NCBI GenBank assembly: GCA_964435565.1
Contig: CAYSZR010000027.1
Location: forward strand, 1 to 26,527
Direction of reading: 5' to 3'
Length of the DNA stretch: 26,527 nucleotides
Source: QAMH01 sp964435565
Lineage (GTDB): Bacteria > Actinomycetota > Coriobacteriia > Coriobacteriales > QAMH01
A program made the position numbers and the translations under genes. This document shows positions 1 to 7,275 of the stretch, piece after piece; positions within the stretch are counted from its first letter, which is position 1, and every line of letters begins with the position of its first letter. Under the pieces are notes generated by a model. The model was given only the letters and a program-made list of their open reading frames with translations. It had not been told where the DNA came from and searched no databases.

Positions 1-100
1 CATTCGCACTATGCGTTTGAGGTCTAGACGCACCCTCAATCTAAAAGGTTGAAATCCCTGCTCATGGCGTCATCCACGCGTTGCGATACCAAAGGGTGCG

Positions 101-1576
101 CTACATTGCCTCGTCCATCATACCGATGAACCTCTGCTGCGAGTGTATGCCGGACTTCTTATAAATGTTATGGATATGAGTCTTGGCCGTGCTTTCGGAA
201 ATAACGAGTTTGTCTGCAATGTAGCGAGCGTTTCGCCCCTTCACGATATAGAAGAGAACCTCTTCTTCACGAGGAGACAGATTGTATCTGACGGCGAGCT
301 CAGCGCACTTTGCACGCTCTACACCCTCGCCACTCATAGAAGAGCTCACGACTAGAGCAGGAACCGCTTCGAGTTGTTTGGAATAATTCGCAGAAAACGG
401 CAGGAGCACAAGCGAGCCAGTCACAAGCAGTGCGACGATACCCAGTCCGACTGTCGAAAGCATCGCAATTCCCGCACCTGAAAACGCAAGAGCAATGCCG
501 AAGCCTGCCACAAACCCAAGATAACCGGGAAGTTTTGCGCGAGCAGTCAGAAACGCAGGATACATCTGCCGCTGCACGCTGGTCAGCCGAATAAGCGTAC
601 CGCAATGTGCCAACCTGAGAATGAACCAAGTTGCCATGAGCACCGCCAGACAATACAACGACACATCGGGAATGACGGCAAACGCAATGAGCGTGAGCGT
701 ACATACGATAACTGTCGAGCGCAGCAACGCAATGAAGGAGATATCCTTCTTTACTATATGCGCCCCCGCAACGAAGACGATAAGCACCGCCAGACAAAAA
801 CAGAGCACAAACACGAATGATTGCCCAACAACGAGATAGATGATCGGGAGTGCAAACCCAAGCGGCACATTCACGATAAAAAACAACGCTGACAGACGCA
901 GATTAAATGAATGCCGCATCGACTTTTCGTCAATTCCAAAGTCGGGGTCTTTCAGCGCTTCCTGACCCTTCGAGATCTCCTTCTTTGCCTTCGCTTTGTT
1001 CTTTGGAAAACGACGAATGCTAACGGCATAATATGCGCCTGTGCTGAAAAGAACCATAACAATCGTCATGGCGCCCTGCATAACCGCCGTCATCCCAATA
1101 AAGATTAATGCGAACAGCCCACAGCCAGCCGCCATGGCAATTCCCACAGAGGAAAGCGTGTCACGCAGACGGCCGTATGCGCTCAGGTTCTCCCACCCAA
1201 CGAAGAAGTACCCAGCCGCAAGGCCTGAAGCAACCCCACATGTTCCAGCAAGCACAGGGTGTACATACGCGCCAATTGCGTCAAGAATGATAAGAACGGG
1301 CATACTACAGCTCACGAGCCCCCACAACACTGTCTTGAACCTCGAATACGCTTGTTTCTCGAAGCTTTTCGGACGCCGCAGCGTACCGAAACTCCCAATA
1401 ACCAGACCGACAAGACAGGCAAGCTGTATTAATCGCCGCGTCAGTTCAGGCCCCTCTACAGGAAAAAACGCAGGGAACCCAATGACGATCATGAAATACC
1501 ATGCATAAAGCGCGGCAAATCCCGCGATGATCAGAAGCTCCATCACACCAACCGTCGTGTGCTTTTCCATATTCAT
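101..1576 (-). CDS. Membrane-bound LuxR-family transcriptional regulator (A)
   Basis: A 491-residue protein: a long hydrophobic N-terminal part with about 10-12 predicted membrane segments (residues ~5-400), then a C-terminal LuxR-type HTH at ~433-491 carrying the typical LSPREEEVL start and the SESTAKTHIHNIYKK recognition region. Seen in sequence: this architecture and its close similarity to the upstream neighbour. Known: membrane-embedded LuxR regulators of this kind are abundant in Eggerthellaceae, often beside molybdopterin oxidoreductases. Inferred: the membrane part senses a substrate or acts as a degenerate transporter. The ATG at 1576 is chosen because AAAAGGAGCC lies 8 nt upstream. 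The longer open frame (to 1699) would run deep into the upstream gene. The stop of that gene (TAA 1578-1580) is 1 nt from this start, so the pair is translationally coupled. The target is unknown; the divergent molybdo operon at 3573 is the obvious candidate. Confidence 0.88.
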   Translation of the reverse strand: MNMEKHTTVGVMELLIIAGFAALYAWYFMIVIGFPAFFPVEGPELTRRLIQLACLVGLVIGSFGTLRRPKSFEKQAYSRFKTVLWGLVSCSMPVLIILDAIGAYVHPVLAGTCGVASGLAAGYFFVGWENLSAYGRLRDTLSSVGIAMAAGCGLFALIFIGMTAVMQGAMTIVMVLFSTGAYYAVSIRRFPKNKAKAKKEISKGQEALKDPDFGIDEKSMRHSFNLRLSALFFIVNVPLGFALPIIYLVVGQSFVFVLCFCLAVLIVFVAGAHIVKKDISFIALLRSTVIVCTLTLIAFAVIPDVSLYCLAVLMATWFILRLAHCGTLIRLTSVQRQMYPAFLTARAKLPGYLGFVAGFGIALAFSGAGIAMLSTVGLGIVALLVTGSLVLLPFSANYSKQLEAVPALVVSSSMSGEGVERAKCAELAVRYNLSPREEEVLFYIVKGRNARYIADKLVISESTAKTHIHNIYKKSGIHSQQRFIGMMDEAM

Positions 1577-1577
1577 C

Positions 1578-3065
1578 TTATCGGCTCCTTTTCGCACGTA
1601 CCCGATTGCCATCTGCAAAAGCCTCATCGCGCATGTCTTCAATAAGGTCAAGAAGCTGCTGCTGCGAATGAACGTCTGTTTTGCGATAGATATTCGCAAT
1701 ATGAGTCTTCGCTGTGCTTTCAGAGATATAGAGTCGCTCGCCTATGTGCTTTGCATTCCTGCCGGCGACAAGATAGGACAGGACTTCACGTTCGCGTGGA
1801 GACAACCGGTATCTCTCGATAAGCCTTACCAGGTCAGAATCTGCTTCGTCGCGTACAATCCCCTCGAATTCGATCGATTGAGTGGGCGCAAGAGTGCGTA
1901 TGCCCGAAACGACAGCTTCATTGTCAAACGGAAGCAATAAAATAGCGGCCGCAACAACCACAACAGCGGCAGCAAGAGACATATATGAATTCACGCCCGA
2001 AGCAGGCAGGTCAAAACTGACAATATCTGGTATCAAGATTCCAAATGCCAAACCCATCGCAAATCCGATATTGCTCGCCAGCTTCCCCCGAGCTTCGGTG
2101 TAATGCAGCGAAAGCCTTCTTGAAAGCGAAAGCTCCATCAAAGACCCGCCGTTCAGTGTCCTGTACGCCATCCAGACCACGACAATCGCGCTCAGCGCAA
2201 CGACGCGGATTATCCCGTCGAATGCCGCAATTGATATAAGTGCTATGGCGACAAGCAAAGATGCAATGCGCAAAGTCCCCACGAATGGAAGAACATGCGT
2301 TTTGCCCACGTGCAAGGTAAGCGCAAAGTCTATGACTATCGCAGCGGCCATAGCGGCAAAGACGACGTTTCCGCCATACCGATAAACTCCGACGAAAGCA
2401 AAGCCAAACACAGCGGTAACTGCCACCGCAACGATATCGAGATGGCGTGAATTTGAAAAATTCTCAACTGCCGCAGAAACAGAATAATCAGGGCTCTTCT
2501 CAGCACGCCGATCGATGAAGGCAAGCAGAGAAAATGATCCTAGGAACAAGATAATGCACGTCTCGCCAAGAACCGCAAATGACGATGCGAACGTACACGC
2601 AAGAAAAACAGCACCGCCTAAAGCAAAGACAACGCCATGTGAAAACCAGTTGCGCCTGAAACGTCCTCGTCTGGTCAGATCGTCCCAAAACGCAAAGCCT
2701 CCCGATATCGAGAATCCCTCCGCCAGGCATGCGGCATATATCACAGGCAATCCAAGTTGCACACCGAACGCGTCCAGAAGCATGCAGACAGGCAAAGGCA
2801 AACTTGCAACAAGCGCACAGGGCGCAAAGAAACGCATCTTCACAAGTTCACTTGAATCACGGCGCCGAAACCGCGCAAGCATGACACAAACCCCTATAAC
2901 AACGCCGATATAGTAGACAACCTGGCCAAGATGGCCCAACGCGAAGTCATATCCATGGGGGAATTCGACAAAAGCGCCAAAAAATGTGATGAGATAGAAC
3001 GCATAGAACATGCTATAGCCAACTACGATAGTCAGCTGCATAAAGCCGAGCGATTTGTGGGCCAT
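1578..3065 (-). CDS. Membrane-bound LuxR-family transcriptional regulator (B)
   Basis: A 495-residue paralogue of the next gene downstream: about 10-12 hydrophobic segments, then a LuxR C-terminal HTH at ~421-495 (LSPREREVLSYLVAGRNAK, followed by SESTAKTHIANIYRK). After the HTH it has a basic tail ending AKRSR. The ATG at 3065 is chosen over the open frame reaching 3227 because a GGAGAG Shine-Dalgarno stands 7 nt upstream, the protein then begins just before its first membrane segment, and the extra 54 residues of the longer frame are not hydrophobic or conserved-looking. It is the first gene of a two-gene unit and is divergent from the molybdoenzyme operon starting at 3573, with about 500 bp between them. 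What it senses and binds is not visible; no phosphoreceiver domain is present, so this is a one-component regulator. Confidence 0.88.
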   Translation of the reverse strand: MAHKSLGFMQLTIVVGYSMFYAFYLITFFGAFVEFPHGYDFALGHLGQVVYYIGVVIGVCVMLARFRRRDSSELVKMRFFAPCALVASLPLPVCMLLDAFGVQLGLPVIYAACLAEGFSISGGFAFWDDLTRRGRFRRNWFSHGVVFALGGAVFLACTFASSFAVLGETCIILFLGSFSLLAFIDRRAEKSPDYSVSAAVENFSNSRHLDIVAVAVTAVFGFAFVGVYRYGGNVVFAAMAAAIVIDFALTLHVGKTHVLPFVGTLRIASLLVAIALISIAAFDGIIRVVALSAIVVVWMAYRTLNGGSLMELSLSRRLSLHYTEARGKLASNIGFAMGLAFGILIPDIVSFDLPASGVNSYMSLAAAVVVVAAAILLLPFDNEAVVSGIRTLAPTQSIEFEGIVRDEADSDLVRLIERYRLSPREREVLSYLVAGRNAKHIGERLYISESTAKTHIANIYRKTDVHSQQQLLDLIEDMRDEAFADGNRVRAKRSR

Positions 3066-3572
3066 TGCGGATCTCTCCGATTGCACCGGACACGAAGGAG
3101 CACGCCAAGAAGTTCGCCCAAGCTCTCCAGCGGGATGCATGACTGCTGCAACCAGCGGAAAGAACGTCACTCTCTCGAAGAATCCGGTATCTCTCGTTGC
3201 GTATTCTACTCGGATTTTTTCCGCCACGTAAGCAGTAATTCCACCTCAACCTTTTAGCTTGCGGCAATACGCTGACAAACATCAATCTCTGATTGACCAG
3301 AGAACGCCCATGGGCACGATTACCCAGCTCAGTGCATCATATTTTACGTACGAGACATCCTACGCGCCGCATCAAACACCTCATCTCGACCTCATATCGG
3401 TACATGGCCCGGTCCCCTCTTTCATACACTTTTCATAGCTCATGCAGCGAGCCCGAAGCGCTTCAGGGAGGGGCGATGCACGTGGCCAAAAAAGGCTCCT
3501 GCACTGCGCGCGAGCATACATCGCGCGAACGTAAAGAGTCCTATCAAGATTCGAGGAAGAAAGTGGTGCAAC
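3066..3572. promoter_or_regulatory. 507-bp divergent intergenic region (LuxR pair / molybdo operon)
   Basis: No conserved gene is seen. It must hold the promoters for the LuxR pair (leftward) and the molybdo operon (rightward). Dyads that can be read: GCCCATGGGC at 3306-3315; TCTCTG/CAGAGA with a 6-nt spacer at 3286-3303; and CGCGCGA/TCGCGCG with a 7-nt spacer at 3507-3527, about 45 nt before the proposed start of the catalytic subunit. No close sigma70 consensus stood out and I recognise no riboswitch. A possible 43-codon ORF (3476-3607) is listed separately. Confidence 0.45.
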
Positions 3573-3607
3573 GTGACGAAGAAAATCGACATATCGCACG
3601 ACAGTGA
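3476..3607 (+). CDS. Possible 43-aa upstream/leader ORF overlapping the molybdoenzyme start
   Basis: ATG at 3476 is preceded by a strong purine-rich Shine-Dalgarno (GGAGG, 4 nt spacing), a better ribosome site than that of the large gene itself. The 43-residue product starts MHVAKKGSCTAREH, is very basic and polar, and resembles nothing I recognise. It ends at TGA 3605-3607, overlapping the proposed GTG start of the catalytic subunit (3573) by 35 nt in another frame. It could be a coupling or regulatory leader, or simply a chance ORF. Confidence 0.2.
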   Translation: MHVAKKGSCTAREHTSRERKESYQDSRKKVVQRDEENRHIARQ

Positions 3608-6186
3608 CGAGTCAAAGGAAGTGCGTCCGTCATTCTTCAACGAACCGCCTGTTATGTACACGGGCGGCGACCTTCCCTGGCAATGGGAAGAAGATGGAAT
3701 GATCTGCACGCGATCGGCAGCTTGGTCGGCACCTGGCTGTCACGATGGCTGTGGCGTCATCATCTACACGGACAAAAAGACCGGTAAGTTCATCAAAGTA
3801 GAAGGCGACGAGGAAAATCCGTACTATCAAGGGCGCCTCTGTTCTCGCTGCCTTGATCTTGCCGAATCTATCTATCATCCCGACCGTCTGCTCTACCCTA
3901 TGAAGCGCGATCCAAAATATCNNNNNNNNNNGTTTCACGCCGCTTTTTTCTTACCATGGAATCCATGAGCGAAAGCGTAAGGATTGCCATGACGTAGGGC
4001 AGCATGAACAGGAACTGCGTTGGGATGTTCAGCGCCTGAAGCTGGATCGACAACGCGTCAAAAAATCCGAACAGAATAGAAACCAGAAGCGTTGTCTTTG
4101 GCTTTCCGCGCGAGATCAGAATCGCGGCAAGGCAGATAAATGGGAACGCATCACCTGGGATGAGGCTTACGACCTTATCGACGAGAAGTTTACAAAGATC
4201 CGCGATGAATACGGCGGAAAGTCGATTATCTTCGCATCAGGTACGGGACGCGTAACGCCGCCTATCAATGCGCGCCTTGGCTATGCGCTTGGCTCTATCC
4301 AGTATTCGTATTTCTGGTCTGGCAACGCGTGCTACGTCCCACGCGTCGCAGCCGCAAACACGATTCAAGGTTGCTATACCTGCCCTGACTTTTCCATGCA
4401 ATTCTACGACCGCTACGATGACCCCGAATGGGTCGCCCCGAAAAACATCTTCATCTGGGGCAACAACCCGCTTGTCGCAAACGCTGATGGCAATCTTGGC
4501 CACTGGGTCGTCGACTGCATGAAGCGCGGAAGCAAGCTCATCGTCATCGACCCGCGCGCTTCATGGCTGGCAACAAAGGCAGATCTCTGGGTAAATCTAC
4601 GCCCCGGTACCGATTCGATGCTCGCTTTGGCAATGGCCAACTACATCATCGAAAACGATCTTTACGATCACGATTTCGTTGATAAATGGTGCTACGGATT
4701 CGATGAATATGCACAGGCTTGTAAGGAATATACCGTCGATCGTGCCGCCGAAACATGCTGGCTCGACAAAGAAGACGTCATTGCCGCAGCAAAATATATG
4801 GCCGAAAAGCCAACGGCGGTCCAATGGGGACTTGCTATCGATATGAACCTCCAGTGCATCACAGCTTCGCAGGCACTTTGCAACCTTTGGTGTATCACTG
4901 GCCAGATTGATATACCCGGCGGTATGATCACGGTTCACGATCCCTATAACACTGAAGTCTGGCTCCCACCTGACCCCAAAGAAGTTTTCACTCCAAAACA
5001 GGAAATGGAGCGTATCGGTTCTGGTTTCCAGATGATCACGAATTCGGGCATGGTGCAATGCCAGGCCGACTCTATGATTGACCAGCTGGTCACTGGACGT
5101 CCCTACAAGATACGCGGCGCCTGGATCCAATCCACCAACCCGCTTTCCTGCACTGGTATGCAGCCCAAGACTCGCATTGAAAAAGGCTTGCTCAACTGCG
5201 AGATCAACGTTGGCGTCGATTGCTACATGACTCCGACGCTGATGGCGACCTGCGATATCGTCTTACCTCTCAACTTCTACCCGGAACGCGAAGGCCTGCG
5301 CTCGGTCTGGTACTACATCCAGAATACGAACAAGGCATGTGAGCCAATGGGCGAGGCAAAAGACGACTTCCAGATCGACTGGGAGCTTGGCCGTCGTTGG
5401 AACAAAGACCTATGGCCCGGTGAAACCCTCGAGGAATATTTTAGCTTCCTTATAAAAGAAGCCGGTATTACCTATGACGACAGCCGCAAACTCAACTGGA
5501 TATACCCTGAATTCCATTATCGCAAGTATGAAAAGGGCGAGCAACGCCCCGATGGGCAGTTGGGCTTCAACACCATCACGGGACGAATCGAACTGTATTC
5601 GTTGCTTTTGCAACAATGGGGCGAAAAGCCACTCCCCTATTTCGAAGAGCCTCCGATGAGCCCATATAGCCAACCCGAGCTCTATAAGGAATACCCGTTC
5701 GTATTCATGACCGGCGCTCGACATTATGCGTCGTTCCATTCCGAACACCGGCAAATCCCACGTCTACGTGCAATGCATCCGGACCCCTGGTTCGAGATCC
5801 ATCCGACAAAAGCACAGGAGCTCGGCATTGTCGATGGCCAATGGTGCTGGATCGAGACTCCAATGGGCCGTGCGCGTTTGACAGCACATATAACCGAAAT
5901 CATCAGTCCGCGCATGATCATGGCCGACCATGGTTGGTGGTTCCCCGAAGCCGACCCGGAAGACCGCGGTGATGGTTGCTTCGGCACGTATGCTTCGAAC
6001 ATCAACATGACCTTACCATCTTCATGTGGTGCAACCGGCTTTGGCAATGAGGGTAAGTGCTATCTGTGCCGCGTCGTTCCCTGCAATCCCGAGGAAATTC
6101 CGCTGCCCAAACCCGAAACACCCGAAGACCGCACGGCACCGGGATCTTTCCGCAACTTCACCTATGCGGCAGAGATGGAGGATTAA
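3573..6186 (+). CDS. Molybdopterin-dependent oxidoreductase, catalytic subunit (1); split by assembly gap
   Basis: Catalytic subunit of the DMSO-reductase superfamily. The N-terminal part (3573-3921) has C56-x3-C60-x29-C90-x2-C93. The rest (from ~4124) has KWERITWDEAYDLI, a GNACYVPR motif where a Mo-ligand Cys would lie, and the HGWWFPE segment of the C-terminal cofactor-binding domain. Bases 3922-4123 (10 N plus a foreign fragment) do not belong. Joining 3921 to 4124 gives 804 codons in frame (803 aa, the same length as the paralogue at 19134-21545) and reads MKRDPKYRGKADKWERI against MKRAKDDRGKDKFERI there. No Tat signal or membrane segment is seen, so it is probably cytoplasmic. The GTG start has a weak, distant SD (GAGGAAG, ~13 nt), so the start is uncertain. 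Family members include transhydroxylases, acetylene hydratase and catechol dehydroxylases; the substrate is unknown. It is first in an operon with the Fe-S subunit 2 nt downstream. Confidence 0.88.
3922..3931. other. Assembly gap (10 N)
   Basis: Ten N within the molybdoenzyme gene; a placeholder of unknown true length. The flanking coding sequences would join in frame with nothing missing once the adjoining foreign piece is also removed. Confidence 0.99.
3932..4122 (-). pseudogene. Misplaced fragment of an ABC transporter permease gene (sugar/nucleoside type)
   Basis: Read on the minus strand, this stretch translates without stops into a hydrophobic C-terminal permease end: FICLAAILISRGKPK, then LLVSILFGFFDALSIQLQ, then FMLPYVMAILTLSLMDS and a basic tail KKRRE. 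This resembles the C terminus of BmpC/NupP/NupQ-type inner-membrane permeases (family recognition, not searched). It replaces about 200 bp inside an otherwise continuous molybdoenzyme gene and abuts an N gap, so it is most likely a chimeric contig end. The shared stretch around 4121-4140 reads sensibly in both genes and may be the short homology that caused the false join. Confidence 0.7.
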
Positions 6187-6188
6187 TC

Positions 6189-6551
6189 ATGGCTGAAAAC
6201 GCTCAGGGTCTTTTAATCAACTACGAGTATTGCACAGGCTGCCATTCCTGTGAGATGGCCTGCAATGTCGAACATGGCATTCCACAAGGTCACTGGGGCA
6301 TTAAGATGACCGAGGTCGGCCCCTGGGAAATTGAAAAGAAAGTCTGGCAAAACGACTGCGTTCCCATCCCAACCGACGAATGCAATCTCTGTGCCGAACG
6401 TCTGGAAAAGGGCAAGAAGCCTACATGCGTCAAGCACTGCCAATCACTGTGCATGGAATACGGCGATGTAGTCGATCTAGCAAAAAAGATGGCAAATGCC
6501 TCGACGAAATACGTTTTGTTCGTCCCGAAAGCCGGCTGCGTTGAGAAATAG
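6189..6551 (+). CDS. 4Fe-4S dicluster electron-transfer subunit (1)
   Basis: A 120-residue ferredoxin-like protein that would pass electrons to or from the catalytic subunit encoded directly upstream. Cysteines occur at 15, 18, 21 and 25 (C-x2-C-x2-C-x3-C), then 57, 65, 68, 80, 84 and 88 (CNLC, C-x3-C-x3-C), enough for two or more [4Fe-4S] clusters. The length is well below the ~190-250 aa of usual DMSO-reductase beta subunits with four clusters. No signal peptide or membrane anchor is present, so the complex looks soluble unless another partner exists elsewhere. Start: ATG 2 nt after the stop of the catalytic gene, with GGAGG about 7 nt upstream. It is paralogous to the protein at 18760-19104, supporting two parallel alpha-beta pairs. 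Confidence 0.9.
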   Translation: MAENAQGLLINYEYCTGCHSCEMACNVEHGIPQGHWGIKMTEVGPWEIEKKVWQNDCVPIPTDECNLCAERLEKGKKPTCVKHCQSLCMEYGDVVDLAKKMANASTKYVLFVPKAGCVEK

Positions 6552-6565
6552 CGTCTGAAACCTGT

Positions 6566-6614
6566 ATCCGCGGTAGGCCGGGCGACGTGTATGCCTGTCC
6601 AGCCTATCGCGGAT
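6566..6614 (+). other. Intercistronic mRNA hairpin (13-bp stem)
   Basis: ATCCGCGGTAGGC (6566-6578) pairs with GCCTATCGCGGAT (6602-6614), 13 pairs with one G-U. A 23-nt loop can fold further (GGGC/GCCT). It begins 15 nt after the Fe-S gene stop and is not followed by a T-tract, so it looks like a processing or stabilising element rather than a terminator. The ATG at 6591 lies in its loop. Confidence 0.6.
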
Positions 6615-6632
6615 CAATACGAAGGGCCTGAA

Positions 6633-6848
6633 ATGTGCGGCGGTTATACACGAATCTGCATACAGTGCGGTCGTTGCAGCACAGTCGATTCCCGGCCGCT
6701 TGCAGAAGATGGCATATGCCCGTTATGCGGGCATAAAAACGTTTCAGACGCATGTGCTTGCGAAGTATGCGGGCACAAGATACCAAAAGCCCCAGGTAAA
6801 TCTGGGACTACCGACAACGCAACACAACCGAGAAAGGACCGTCCATGA
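6633..6848 (+). CDS. Small zinc-ribbon-like Cys-rich protein
   Basis: A 71-residue protein with three Cys pairs or clusters: CIQCGRC, CPLCGHK and CEVCGHK. The last two resemble rubredoxin or zinc-ribbon knuckles, and the C-terminal tail is polar (ends PRKDRP). The start at ATG 6633 is preferred: AAGGG stands 6 nt upstream, whereas the alternative ATG at 6591 lies in the loop of a strong hairpin and has no good SD. The stop overlaps the next start (ATGA at 6845), so the two are translationally coupled. The function is not known. Its place between the Fe-S subunit and the transporter suggests an accessory role (metal or electron handling, or assembly) for the molybdoenzyme; this is inference only. 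Confidence 0.72.
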   Translation: MCGGYTRICIQCGRCSTVDSRPLAEDGICPLCGHKNVSDACACEVCGHKIPKAPGKSGTTDNATQPRKDRP

Positions 6849-7204
6849 TCGCGCTTGAGGACGTGAAGTCTAAAGATAACGGGGGTTCTATTCCTCCCGA
6901 ACAAGCAATCGCCCCAGATAATTCCACCAAAAAGAAACCCGAAGGCGAAGGAGCCGTCGAGATTTTCTGCACAGTATGCGAACAACCCGCCACAGACGGG
7001 CGCTTCTCTCATTACGGCCCGAACATGAATTGGTGGTACACCATTTCCGGCACACTTGATGAAATCCAATGGGTATACCAAACGGATCGTAATTACTGGG
7101 ACAAATGCGTCGCTCCTGGCTGCAGATGCGGCTGCGGCGTCGGTACGCCCCCGTGCGATCCGATGAAATGGGAAGTTCGCCAAGTTCCACTCGAGAATCA
7201 ATGA
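6845..7204 (+). CDS. Uncharacterised Cys-rich protein of the molybdoenzyme operon
   Basis: A 119-residue protein I do not recognise. Residues 1-40 are polar and probably disordered (many K, E, P, G). The rest has a FCTVC pair, an aromatic segment rich in Trp and Tyr (HYGPNMNWWYTI, WVYQTDRNYWDKC), and a dense Cys cluster CVAPGCRCGCGVGTPPC near the C terminus that could hold a metal or Fe-S centre. It starts by ATGA overlap with the preceding zinc-ribbon gene, which argues that it is genuinely translated and stoichiometrically linked to it. No signal peptide or membrane segment is seen. A role in maturing or binding the molybdoenzyme complex is possible but not shown. Confidence 0.7.
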   Translation: MIALEDVKSKDNGGSIPPEQAIAPDNSTKKKPEGEGAVEIFCTVCEQPATDGRFSHYGPNMNWWYTISGTLDEIQWVYQTDRNYWDKCVAPGCRCGCGVGTPPCDPMKWEVRQVPLENQ

Positions 7205-7250
7205 GATTTCAACGCCTCAAATAACCGGAACGTCTGTATCTGTACCTTCA

Positions 7251-7275
7251 ACCACAAAAAAGGGTGTGGTCTTTT
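7251..7275 (+). promoter_or_regulatory. Small hairpin presenting the MFS Shine-Dalgarno in its loop
   Basis: ACCACA (7251-7256) pairs with TGTGGT (7265-7270) around an AAAAAGGG loop, followed by CTTTT and then ATG 7276. The only SD-like sequence for the transporter (AAGGG) is in the loop. The hairpin plus T-run also has the shape of a weak attenuator. Confidence 0.4.

Noticed and set aside
1..100. Weak inverted repeat TTGAGG/CCTCAA (17-39) downstream of the LuxR-A stop as a terminator.
   Set aside because: Only 6 bp with an 11-nt loop and no T-tract on the leftward strand; insufficient to call.
1041..1508. Long open frames antisense to real genes (for example here, and at 15163-15810 and 24806-25372).
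   Set aside because: They mirror conserved genes on the other strand, show low-complexity shadow translation, and lack ribosome sites.
41..3257. CTAAAAGGTTGA at 41-52 recurs inverted at 3246-3257, flanking the two LuxR genes like mobile-element ends.
   Set aside because: A 12-bp match over ~3 kb is expected by chance at appreciable frequency. There is no longer homology, no target duplication and no transposase.
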